Positions 1 through 5,806 of a stretch of 8,771 nucleotides of DNA are shown here, one piece after another (position 1 is the stretch's first letter; every line of letters begins with the position of its first letter). Origin of the DNA: Acidobacteriota bacterium (GTDB lineage Bacteria > Acidobacteriota > Terriglobia > Terriglobales > Acidobacteriaceae); the NCBI GenBank assembly GCA_021841795.1, contig JAKCDN010000111.1, positions 1 to 8,771 of the forward strand. Reading direction: 5' to 3'. A program made the position numbers and the translations under genes. A model generated the notes under the pieces. The model worked only from the letters and a program-made list of their open reading frames with translations, ran no database searches and was not told where the DNA came from.

Positions 1-83
1 TGCCGGATGTGATGAGCCACTCCTGCGGCCGCATAAAGCATGCCTGCGAGCGAAACGAGGAGGACGATGAGAAGCCAGCGCAT
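1..83 (-). CDS. N-terminal fragment of a small membrane or secreted protein (runs off left edge)
   Basis: The minus strand has an ATG at 83-81 followed by 27 open codons to the window edge. The peptide begins MRWLLIVLLV, continues with a hydrophobic stretch to about residue 21 (SLAGMLYAAAG), then turns polar (VAHHIR). This looks like an uncleaved membrane anchor or a signal peptide with one basic residue near the start. A purine run, GAGAGAG, lies about 8 bases before the ATG and could serve as ribosome binding site. The gene lies 76 bases downstream of cutA on the same strand, so the two may share a transcript. I do not recognise the family: only the N-terminus is visible. It is called as a gene because of the start, the Shine-Dalgarno-like run and the coherent hydrophobic N-terminus. 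It could still be a chance open stretch. Confidence 0.5.
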   Translation of the reverse strand, partial: MRWLLIVLLVSLAGMLYAAAGVAHHIR

Positions 84-159
84 GAGGCAAACTCTCTCAA
101 GGATAGCAGAGCGCGGGTAAAGGGGATGGGGCGGGAGCGGATACGCGGCGAAGACGGGT

Positions 160-510
160 CTAATCGCTGCCGGCGTCGGGGAGCCGGAGGCAGTCATGGA
201 GCCAGGCCAGATAGGGGTGGCTTCCGGCCTCGACGGCAAGGACCAGAAACTCCGGAGTCTGATAGCTGTGCAACTGGTGGAGGCGGGCTTCAAGAGCGGG
301 CAGGCGGTCAGTGGAGGACTTGAGCAGGAGCAGGCACTCGTCAGAGGATTCGATCTGCCCCTGCCAGCGGTAGATGGAATGGACGGCCGGGAGCAGGGTG
401 GCGCAGGCGGCGAGGCGCTCGTCGACAAGCGCGCGGCCGAGGCTTTCGGCCTCGCCGGCAGTTGCGACGGTGGTGAGGACGATGCGGGCGGATGAGGCGG
501 AATCGTGCAC
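160..510 (-). CDS. cutA: CutA1 divalent-cation tolerance protein
   Basis: A 116-residue protein covering the whole CutA1 family, which is usually 100-115 residues, trimeric and ferredoxin-like in fold. Family landmarks are in order: IVLTTVATAGEA at 10-21, LVDERLAAC at 28-36, IYRWQGQIE at 46-54, LLLLKSS at 60-66 and HSYQTPEFLVLAV at 81-93, then YLAWL. His81 and Glu87 match the HPYQTPE segment implicated in copper binding in the E. coli protein, and Cys36 sits where the family has its conserved AAC. The start is GTG at 510-508, preceded by GGAGG (521-517) at a 6-base gap. No earlier start gives family homology. CutA was named from E. coli copper-tolerance mutants, but its physiological role is unsettled. 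It diverges from the phosphohexomutase gene across about 156 bases. Confidence 0.95.
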   Translation of the reverse strand: MHDSASSARIVLTTVATAGEAESLGRALVDERLAACATLLPAVHSIYRWQGQIESSDECLLLLKSSTDRLPALEARLHQLHSYQTPEFLVLAVEAGSHPYLAWLHDCLRLPDAGSD

Positions 511-551
511 GGCAACCCTCCCGGAGAAACAGGCGCTGCAACCACTTTAAG

Positions 552-597
552 CCGGAGGCGGTCCGGGAGGCATTTGGGGCGGGGAAAATCTGCCCCG
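552..597. repeat. Small inverted repeats between cutA and the phosphohexomutase gene
   Basis: The divergent gap 511-666 has two short dyads: CCGGA (552-556) with TCCGG (562-566), and CGGGG (580-584) with CCCCG (593-597) around an AAAATCTG loop. They could be hairpins in a leader or operator half-sites, but in DNA this GC-rich such short stems are expected by chance. No convincing -35/-10 pair was found for either flanking gene. Confidence 0.2.
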
Positions 598-666
598 GCT
601 TGCCGATCGGGGCGCGGTAATGGAGGATGGAGAGGAGAGCAACAGACAAGGAGACAGGAAACGGTC

Positions 667-2073
667 ATGGCGACGGCGATCAAATTTGGCACATCGGGCT
701 GGCGGGCGATCGTAGCGGAGGAGTTCACACTGGCCAACATCCGTCTGGCGGTGGGCGGGATCGCCGACTACGTGAAGACGCTTCCGGGGCCGCACCGGGT
801 GCTGGTGGGGCGCGATCCGCGGTTTCTGGGAGAGAGCTTTGTGGCCGAGGCGGCCAAGGTGCTGGCGGCGGCGGGGGTAACGCCGATTGTGATTCCCGAG
901 GCGGCGCCGACGCCTGCGATCGCATACGCGGTGCGCACGCTGAAGACGTCGGGCTCGATCAACTTTACCGCGTCGCATAATCCGCCGGAGTACAACGGCA
1001 TCAAATACTCGACGCCGGACGGCGCGCCGGCGCTGCCGGAGGCGACGCGGCAGATTGAGGCCGCGGTAGAGAGGATTGCCCGCGGCGGCGGCAATGGCGT
1101 TCCCAGCCCCTTCACCGAGAAGCTGGAGACGGTTGACGTGAAGCCGGCGTTTTTGAAGCGGCTGGCCGAACTGGTGGATCTGAAGGCGATTGCCAAGTCG
1201 GGGATCAAGGTGGTCTACGATCCGTTCTGGGGAGCGGGGCGCGGCTACGCATCGGATCTGCTGCGCGAGGCCGGAGTGCCGGTGGAGTGTGTGCACGACT
1301 ACCGCGACGTGCTGTTTGGTGGGCACGCGCCGGAGCCGGACGACCATCTGCTGGGAGACGCCAAGAAGAAGATGAAGGAGATCGGCGCGTCGCTGGCGAT
1401 AGCGACGGACGGGGACGCGGACCGGTTCGGGATTGTGGACGCCGACGGGCAGTTCATCCAGCCGAATTACGTGATCGCGCTGCTGTTCGATTACCTGGTG
1501 GAGACGCGGGGCTGGAAGAACGGAGTGGCCAAGAGCGTGGCCACGACGAACCTGATCAACGCCCTGGCCGAGCATCACCAGGTTCCGCTTTACGAGACGC
1601 CGGTGGGATTCAAATACATCGGGGAGCTGATTATCGCGGACAAGATAGCGATAGGCGGCGAGGAGTCGGCGGGGCTGACGATCCGCGGCCACGTGCCGGA
1701 GAAAGATGGCGTGCTGGCGGGGCTTCTGGCGGCGGAGATGGTGGCGACGCGCGGCGCCAGCCTGGGGGCGCAACTGAAGGCCCTGTTTGCCAAGGTTGGT
1801 TCCTATTATCCGGTGCGGGAGAACTTCCACTTGACCGCGGAGCAGAAAGCCGGATTCACTGAGAAGTTGAAGGCTGATCCGGGCGAGCTGGGCGGGCGCA
1901 AAGTGGCGAAGGTGGTGCGGACCGACGGGCTCAAGCTGATTCTGGACGACGGATCGTGGGTATGCTATCGGCTGTCAGGGACGGAGCCGGTGGTGCGGGC
2001 CTACACCGAGACACGCAACGAGAACGAGATGCAGGCGCTGCGCTCAGCGGCGGAGAAGTTTGTGCTGGGCTGA
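667..2073 (+). CDS. Alpha-D-phosphohexomutase (phosphoglucomutase/phosphomannomutase family)
   Basis: A 468-residue cytoplasmic enzyme expected to interconvert hexose 1- and 6-phosphates through a phosphoserine, feeding glycogen, nucleotide-sugar and envelope polymer synthesis. All four domain signatures are present: FGTSGWR at 7-13; the catalytic loop TASHNP at 101-106 with phosphoserine Ser103; the Mg2+ loop DGDADRF at 248-254 with Asp248, Asp250 and Asp252; the sugar-binding loop GGEESAG at 330-336; and the phosphate-binding loop RLSGTEP at 435-441. A GEES-type loop favours glucose over mannose or glucosamine substrates in this superfamily, so phosphoglucomutase activity is my preferred guess. 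The length is normal. The frame is open upstream to 505, but ATG 667 is chosen because homology starts at once (MATAIKFGTSGWRAI) and AGGAA (656-660) sits 6 bases before it. Its TGA overlaps the ATG of the next gene. Confidence 0.93.
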   Translation: MATAIKFGTSGWRAIVAEEFTLANIRLAVGGIADYVKTLPGPHRVLVGRDPRFLGESFVAEAAKVLAAAGVTPIVIPEAAPTPAIAYAVRTLKTSGSINFTASHNPPEYNGIKYSTPDGAPALPEATRQIEAAVERIARGGGNGVPSPFTEKLETVDVKPAFLKRLAELVDLKAIAKSGIKVVYDPFWGAGRGYASDLLREAGVPVECVHDYRDVLFGGHAPEPDDHLLGDAKKKMKEIGASLAIATDGDADRFGIVDADGQFIQPNYVIALLFDYLVETRGWKNGVAKSVATTNLINALAEHHQVPLYETPVGFKYIGELIIADKIAIGGEESAGLTIRGHVPEKDGVLAGLLAAEMVATRGASLGAQLKALFAKVGSYYPVRENFHLTAEQKAGFTEKLKADPGELGGRKVAKVVRTDGLKLILDDGSWVCYRLSGTEPVVRAYTETRNENEMQALRSAAEKFVLG

Positions 2074-2462
2074 TGGCGACGAGAGGTTCGATGGCGGAAG
2101 AGACCACACCGAGGACACCCGCGGCGCCGACCGCGAAGGGATCAAAGCCGGGAGAGCGCGCGCTGGTGTGGGCGCAGCGGCTGTGGCGTCCGGCGGGAAC
2201 GGCGATCGCGGTGGTGCTGACGCTGCTGGTCACGTGGCACGTGATCTATGGCAGGCACGGAGTCTCAGTGTGGGAGCAGAAGCGCGCCGAGGACCGGAGC
2301 CTGCAACAGCAGATCAAGGATCTGGAGCAGCAGAATGCGGAGATGCGCAATCAGATCCAGCATCTGCAATCGGACCCGGACGCGATCGAGCGGGAGGCGC
2401 GGGAGAAGCTGCACTACGCCAAGCCGGGCGAGGTGATCTACACGCTGCCGGCGCAGAAGTAG
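2073..2462 (+). CDS. ftsB: FtsB/DivIC-type septum formation initiator protein
   Basis: A 129-residue bitopic membrane protein of the FtsB/DivIC family, which joins the FtsL/FtsQ divisome subcomplex and helps activate septal peptidoglycan synthesis. The order is: a polar, Pro/Thr-rich cytoplasmic N-terminus (1-38), one membrane helix at about 40-59 (AGTAIAVVLTLLVTW), a periplasmic coiled coil at about 66-100 rich in Gln/Glu (LQQQIKDLEQQNAEMRNQI), and the diagnostic tail DPDAIEREAREKLHYAKPGE, then VIY. Two starts are possible. ATG 2073 overlaps the upstream TGA (TGATG). ATG 2091, six codons later, has GAGAGG 4 bases before it. Both imply coupling to the phosphohexomutase. The N-terminal extension before the helix is longer than in E. 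coli FtsB. FtsB versus DivIC naming cannot be settled from sequence alone. Confidence 0.88.
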   Translation: MATRGSMAEETTPRTPAAPTAKGSKPGERALVWAQRLWRPAGTAIAVVLTLLVTWHVIYGRHGVSVWEQKRAEDRSLQQQIKDLEQQNAEMRNQIQHLQSDPDAIEREAREKLHYAKPGEVIYTLPAQK

Positions 2463-2465
2463 GTT

Positions 2466-2495
2466 CTCCGGCAGTGCCAGCCTGCCTGCCCGGAG
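2466..2495. terminator. Possible bidirectional terminator hairpin between convergent genes
   Basis: CTCCGGCAG (2466-2474) pairs with CTGCCCGGAG (2486-2495) with one bulged C and an 11-base loop. It fills nearly all of the 40-base gap between the ends of ftsB and the porin gene, which converge here. No T-run follows on either strand, so Rho-independent function is uncertain. Confidence 0.35.
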
Positions 2496-2502
2496 CGGAT
2501 CT

Positions 2503-4062
2503 TCAAAAGTCGATGTGGGCGCGCACGGTTGCGACGTAGACGGGTCCGCGGTCGCGGTTGTAACCGGGATGGGCGATCTGGGTTCCGCCGAGCATGGCGT
2601 AGAGCCCGCGGCGGATGTGGGCGTTGTAATACCACTCGATGATGTCTTCGCGGCCGTAGTTGAGGTTGCCGTCGCCGAGCAGGAAGCCGAGGCCGCCGTA
2701 GCGGAGATAGTTCTGGTGGTCGCGCTTGATGGCGTTGGAGACGAAGGCCATTCCGGCCTTGTCGTTGGGCCGCTGCCAGCCGCTGCCGTTGTAATCGCCG
2801 CCAAAAAGGATGGTCTGCCCGACCTCGGTATAGGCGAAGGACTCGTGCTGATCCTCGTTCCAGCCGAAGCGGGCAAAGAGGCGCAGGCTGCCGGTGACCT
2901 CCTGTTCGGTATTGAATCCGAAGCCGTATTTCACGGCGCCGAAGCGCTCGGTAGCGGCGATCAGCGGGGTGGCGGTTTTGCCGTCAAGATAGAGCTGGAC
3001 GGACTGGCGATAGTCGCCCATGTGGGCGTGATTCACATAGCTCAGGAGGCGGACGGCGCCCTGGCGGCGGGTTTTGAGGAAGGGCGCGAGCAGGCCTTTG
3101 CGCAGCTCGAACTCCCAGTTTTGCCCGCTGGCGCGGCTGAAGGCCCAATCGAGCGTGATGCCGTTGGCCACGGTGGGCATGGCGGCGATGGCGTAGCGTG
3201 CGGACCAGAGACGGTCGTCGTACTCGAGGATGCCGCCGACGGTGTAGCCGCGGGTATCGGCGGCGTAGTCCCAGGCGCCGTTGTTGTCGATGGTCCAGTT
3301 GGTGAACTGCAGGTGACTGTCGGAGCCGACGGAGTTTACGTCGAAGCTGTCGGGAAGCGTCATTTTACCGATGCGGATATCAAAGCGCCGCACGGGCACT
3401 TTGGTGGCAAGCGCCAGCGGCCCGCGCTCCTGGTCGGCCATCCGATCGGTCAGGCCGATGGTCTGATGAATCTCTCCGCGGGCCAGGTAGGGCGCGGAGC
3501 TGAGGTTGGGGTTGCGCACCACGTCAAGATTGGTATCGCCGGCCAGTCCCAGGGCCTGGGAGATGCCGCGGCCGCCGGCATTTTCAAGGTCGAGGATGAG
3601 ATCAGTGTTGTAGCGGGAGTTGGGGCGCAACTGATAGCCGAGGTAGAGCGTTGCCACCTCAGAGGCTTTGGTTTCGAGATCGTCGATGAGGCTGTTTGCG
3701 CCCTGGTAGGGCGAGTGGAAGTGACCGTGGGCCTGAAAGATGCTGTTGGCCTGCCCGGAGATCCAGTAGCGCGCAGTGTCGGAGTGCGGCCACATGGTGA
3801 GCGCGGGCACGGCCTCGGGGGTCTGCGCGGCAGAGCCGGCGGGGCCGTCGTCATCGCCGGGCTGCGGGGCAAAGGCAAAGGGAGCGGAGAAGAGGACGGG
3901 GACGGATTGGGCGGGCTGCGGCGGGCGGGCCAGGGCTGGGCGGGGCAGCGGCGCGGACGGCAACTGGGACTGGTTCTGGGCGGCGAGGCGCGGCGCGGCG
4001 GCAAGGCAGACGGCGAGGAGGCCAGCGGCGAGGAGCGCAGCGGGATGGGCGGGGCGGAGCAT
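2503..4062 (-). CDS. OprB-like carbohydrate porin, outer-membrane beta-barrel
   Basis: A 519-residue exported protein. Residues 1-28 form a Sec signal peptide (MLRPAHP, then a Leu/Ala core, cleavage likely after RLAA). A Pro/Ala-rich linker spans about 33-90. From residue 98 comes the barrel: RYWISGQANSIFQ with FHSPYQGANSL, then alternating aromatic/polar strands (FDIRIGKMTLPDSFDVN, LQFTNWTIDNNGAWDY, RGYTVGGILEYDD), and a C-terminal strand ending HIDF, the terminal Phe expected for BAM-dependent insertion. The ISGQAN opening and the DNN-GAWDYAADTRGYT core resemble proteins annotated as carbohydrate-selective porins (OprB family), so it is expected to be a passive channel in the outer membrane; the solute is not readable from sequence. 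The ATG at 4062 has no Shine-Dalgarno-like purine run, but it is the only start giving a clean signal peptide. The gene diverges from the CsoR-family repressor across an operator-like dyad. A three-histidine cluster (His112, 114, 116) lies at the barrel entry. Confidence 0.85.
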   Translation of the reverse strand: MLRPAHPAALLAAGLLAVCLAAAPRLAAQNQSQLPSAPLPRPALARPPQPAQSVPVLFSAPFAFAPQPGDDDGPAGSAAQTPEAVPALTMWPHSDTARYWISGQANSIFQAHGHFHSPYQGANSLIDDLETKASEVATLYLGYQLRPNSRYNTDLILDLENAGGRGISQALGLAGDTNLDVVRNPNLSSAPYLARGEIHQTIGLTDRMADQERGPLALATKVPVRRFDIRIGKMTLPDSFDVNSVGSDSHLQFTNWTIDNNGAWDYAADTRGYTVGGILEYDDRLWSARYAIAAMPTVANGITLDWAFSRASGQNWEFELRKGLLAPFLKTRRQGAVRLLSYVNHAHMGDYRQSVQLYLDGKTATPLIAATERFGAVKYGFGFNTEQEVTGSLRLFARFGWNEDQHESFAYTEVGQTILFGGDYNGSGWQRPNDKAGMAFVSNAIKRDHQNYLRYGGLGFLLGDGNLNYGREDIIEWYYNAHIRRGLYAMLGGTQIAHPGYNRDRGPVYVATVRAHIDF

Positions 4063-4101
4063 AGAATGGGAGCGAGGGAAAGATACCCCCGCCTGGTTAA
4101 T

Positions 4102-4107
4102 ACTATA
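4102..4107 (-). promoter_or_regulatory. Candidate -10 box for the porin gene
   Basis: On the minus strand this reads TATAGT, five of six matches to TATAAT. It would start transcription about 30 bases before the porin ATG. No good -35 is seen at normal spacing (the best is TGGAAG, revcomp of 4123-4128). It overlaps the left arm of the repressor dyad. Confidence 0.35.
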
Positions 4108-4122
4108 CCCCAGGTGGGTATA
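4104..4122. promoter_or_regulatory. CsoR-type operator dyad between the porin and repressor genes
   Basis: TATACCC (4104-4110) and GGGTATA (4116-4122) form a perfect 7-bp inverted repeat around the spacer CAGGT. C-tract and G-tract arms flanked by ATA/TAT are the typical operator form of the CsoR/RcnR/FrmR/CstR family, and a gene of that family starts 21 bases away. Outer elements share nearly the same centre: CCTGGT (4092-4097) with ACCAGG (4128-4133), and C-tract 4086-4090 with G-tract 4132-4136. A second ATACCCC (4083-4089) repeats the left arm 22 bp upstream, about two helical turns, so two repressor tetramers might bind. The dyad overlaps the candidate promoters of both genes. Confidence 0.72.
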
Positions 4123-4143
4123 CTTCCACCAGGGGGCGGCATC

Positions 4144-4416
4144 ATGTCGCAGGGCGAGCGGGAGAAGGTAAAGCTGTTGCAGCGCGTGAAGAAGATACGC
4201 GGCCAACTGGACGCGGTGGAGCGCTCGCTTGCGGGCGATGTGGACTGCGGCGATCAACTGATGCTGCTGGCGGCGGTGCGCGGTGGGGTGAACAGCCTGA
4301 TGGCCGAGGTTCTGGAGACGCACATCCGCTTTCACCTGGTGGATGGGGCCAAGGAGCAGATTGCTCCCGAACTGGCCGAAGACCTGATCGACCTGGTACG
4401 GGCGTACCTGAAGTAG
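4144..4416 (+). CDS. CsoR/RcnR/FrmR-family transcriptional repressor
   Basis: A 90-residue all-helical repressor of the CsoR/RcnR/FrmR (DUF156) family, which binds G/C-tract operators as tetramers and releases DNA when its Cys/His site binds metal, persulfide or aldehyde. The family core is complete: RVKKIRGQLDAVERSL (14-29), CGDQLMLLAAVRGGVNSLM (35-53), then EVLETHIRFHL (55-65). Sensor residues visible are Cys35, His60 and His64, with Gln at position 3. Copper CsoR proteins use Cys-His-Cys, with the last Cys at the position of His64 here. RcnR/DmeR nickel-cobalt sensors use His3-Cys35-His60-His64. FrmR-like formaldehyde sensors rely on Cys35 and an N-terminal Pro, which is Ser2 here. The pattern is therefore closest to RcnR/FrmR types but lacks His3, so the ligand is unassigned. 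ATG 4144 has AGGGGG 7 bases upstream. Autoregulation and porin control are inferred from the intervening dyad. No exporter or dehydrogenase gene is adjacent. Confidence 0.92.
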   Translation: MSQGEREKVKLLQRVKKIRGQLDAVERSLAGDVDCGDQLMLLAAVRGGVNSLMAEVLETHIRFHLVDGAKEQIAPELAEDLIDLVRAYLK

Positions 4417-4442
4417 GGCGCTGCGCTGCATAAGGGCGGGCA

Positions 4443-4471
4443 GCCGGAGGCTTGAGGAGCGCGCCTCCGGC
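4443..4471 (+). terminator. Stem-loop downstream of the CsoR-family gene
   Basis: GCCGGAGGC (4443-4451) and GCCTCCGGC (4463-4471) form a perfect 9-bp stem with an 11-base loop, 26 bases after the repressor stop codon. Only a weak T-tract (GATTTG) follows. It is placed as expected for a terminator of the short repressor transcript. The rest of the gap 4417-4616 shows nothing else I can name. Confidence 0.5.
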
Positions 4472-4616
4472 GATTTGCCATGCCCATGCTAGCGAAGCGG
4501 GCGGGGCGGAATTGTGAACGCGGGTTGAATGGTGGGGCGCGGCGGCAGGGAGCGGCGAACGGGCATACCGCTCCACAGGCTGCGCGCCGGCGGTTCCGGG
4601 GCGGCGAGAGCGAAGT

Positions 4617-5606
4617 TCAGCAGTTGATGCCGGCTTTGGCCAGGGTCTCTTTGAGGCCCTTCATGCTGGCGCGGCTCGAGGCCTCAGAGACGCTCATTCC
4701 GGACCCGGCCGGGGGCACGCCGCCGTGCCAGTGGGTTTCAAGGCTGACGGCGTAATGATAGCCGTCGCGCTTGAAGGCGCGGAACTGGCCGACCCAGTCG
4801 ACGATGCCGCCGCCGACCGGCGCCCAGGCAAACTTGCCGTCGGGCTTGCGGATGGTGTCTTTGCAGTGGCAGTGGCCGATGCGGTTCTTCGGCAGCAGGT
4901 CGTAGTCGTCGGGGTACGGGGTGTCGTCGGGGAAGGTTGCGGAGTTGCCGGGATCCCAGTTGAGCATGAAGTTGGGCTCGGTGATCGCGGCCATGGTGAG
5001 GGCGGCCTCCTTGCCGCTGCCGGTGTTGCAGGCCATCTCGTTTTCGAGCAGGAGGATGAGGTTGTTCTGGGCGCAGGTGCGCGCCGCCTGGGTGAGCTTT
5101 TCGTTGATGGCGGCGCGATAGGGCGCGGGGTTTTCAAGACGCCAGAAGTCGAAGCAGCGGATGCGGTCGGTGCCAAACGACTTGGCGAGGTTGATGCAGC
5201 GCATGAGCACATCGTCCTGTTTTTTGTAGTCGGCATCGATGGCGGCGGGATCGCGGCGCGGGCCGGTTTTGGACAGGGGCGCGCCGGGCCAATGGACTTT
5301 GAAGAGCGGGCTGGCGATATCCGTGACGCGGAGTTTGTGGCGGTCCAGGATTTGGCGCGCGCGGTCGATTTCGTCGGGGCTCAGGTCGATGGCGCTTTTG
5401 CCCCACATGCCGCGGATCTCAATCCAACTGAGGCCGAAGTCGTTGGCGGCGACGGAACAGGCATGATCGAAGTCCTCAGAGACCTCGTCGTTGATGACGG
5501 CAAGGCGAAACGGGCAGGCGCCGGCGGCCAGGCCGGTACGCGCTCCGAGTGCGAGGACGCCCGCGGCGCCGGTGTTGTAGATGAAGTTTCTGCGTGAGAT
5601 GGGCAT
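4617..5606 (-). CDS. Tat-exported sugar isomerase/epimerase-like TIM-barrel protein
   Basis: A 329-residue protein with an N-terminal twin-arginine signal (SRRNFI at 4-9, hydrophobic stretch 11-29, Ala-rich cleavage zone LAAGA), so it likely folds with its metal in the cytoplasm and acts in the periplasm. The rest is a xylose-isomerase-like TIM barrel (AP endonuclease 2/sugar phosphate isomerase-epimerase superfamily). The expected metal ligands appear in order: Glu188 in LLENE, Asp218 in NWDPGN, His245/His247 in GHCHCKD, and Glu290 in SLETH. Members are often annotated sugar phosphate isomerase/epimerase, but exported members are unlikely to meet sugar phosphates. Isomerisation, epimerisation or C2-H abstraction on free or oxidised sugars is more plausible and is inference only. 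The start ATG 5606 has AGGAG (5618-5614) 7 bases before it. The secreted hydrolase gene lies 200 bases upstream on the same strand, so cotranscription is possible but not shown. Confidence 0.87.
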   Translation of the reverse strand: MPISRRNFIYNTGAAGVLALGARTGLAAGACPFRLAVINDEVSEDFDHACSVAANDFGLSWIEIRGMWGKSAIDLSPDEIDRARQILDRHKLRVTDIASPLFKVHWPGAPLSKTGPRRDPAAIDADYKKQDDVLMRCINLAKSFGTDRIRCFDFWRLENPAPYRAAINEKLTQAARTCAQNNLILLLENEMACNTGSGKEAALTMAAITEPNFMLNWDPGNSATFPDDTPYPDDYDLLPKNRIGHCHCKDTIRKPDGKFAWAPVGGGIVDWVGQFRAFKRDGYHYAVSLETHWHGGVPPAGSGMSVSEASSRASMKGLKETLAKAGINC

Positions 5607-5741
5607 ATTCCGGCTCCTGAACTATGTGGGGTCTCCGCGGCGGGCTGACAAAACCGCAGAGAGCGGGCTGAAAGCGCGAACGCGTGCTGCCGGGTGACGG
5701 GCAGCGTACCGCAAGAGGCTGTGCGGTTGAGGTTGACGCCA

Positions 5742-5781
5742 CTCCCGGCTCTGGCCGCGCAGAACGGGCGAAAGCCGGGAG
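5742..5781 (-). repeat. Inverted repeat after the MBL-fold gene
   Basis: CTCCCGGCT (5742-5750) and AGCCGGGAG (5773-5781) are a perfect 9-bp inverted repeat with a 22-base loop, starting 26 bases past the stop of the upstream gene on the minus strand. A smaller one, GCTGCC/GGCAGC, follows at 5686-5705. No T-run follows either, so a terminator role is only possible. If real, they would separate the two minus-strand genes into different transcripts. Confidence 0.3.
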
Positions 5782-5806
5782 CGCAAGAGTTGGCGCATGG
5801 AGCGCA

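Larger units (their letters stand above)
4097..4124 (+). promoter_or_regulatory. Candidate promoter for the CsoR-family gene
   Basis: TTAATA (4097-4102) and TATACT (4119-4124) are separated by 16 bases, matching four and five of six sigma-70 consensus positions. The implied transcript starts about 13 bases before the ATG, after which AGGGGG (4131-4136) gives a ribosome binding site 7 bases before the start. The repressor dyad lies between and over these boxes, which fits autorepression. Confidence 0.45.

Noticed and set aside
505..666. N-terminal extension of the phosphohexomutase from an upstream GTG.
   Set aside because: The 54 extra codons are low-complexity Gly/Arg-rich with no family homology, and ATG 667 has its own ribosome binding site followed at once by the conserved N-terminus.
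547..1830. A 427-codon minus-strand open frame opposite the phosphohexomutase.
   Set aside because: Arg/His-rich composition, no motif, and it is fully antisense to a gene with all catalytic loops intact.
2515..4416. A 633-codon plus-strand open frame running antisense through the porin gene and into the repressor frame.
   Set aside because: Its translation over the porin is Gly/Val/Ala-rich with no family features, while the minus strand encodes a signal peptide and barrel ending in Phe. Only the last 90 codons (from 4144) are a real gene; the rest is open because of high GC.
160..4416. A copper-handling island linking cutA with the CsoR-family gene.
   Set aside because: They are 3.6 kb apart, separated by unrelated housekeeping genes on other strands, and the repressor lacks the copper CsoR ligand triad. 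No exporter or copper chaperone is present.
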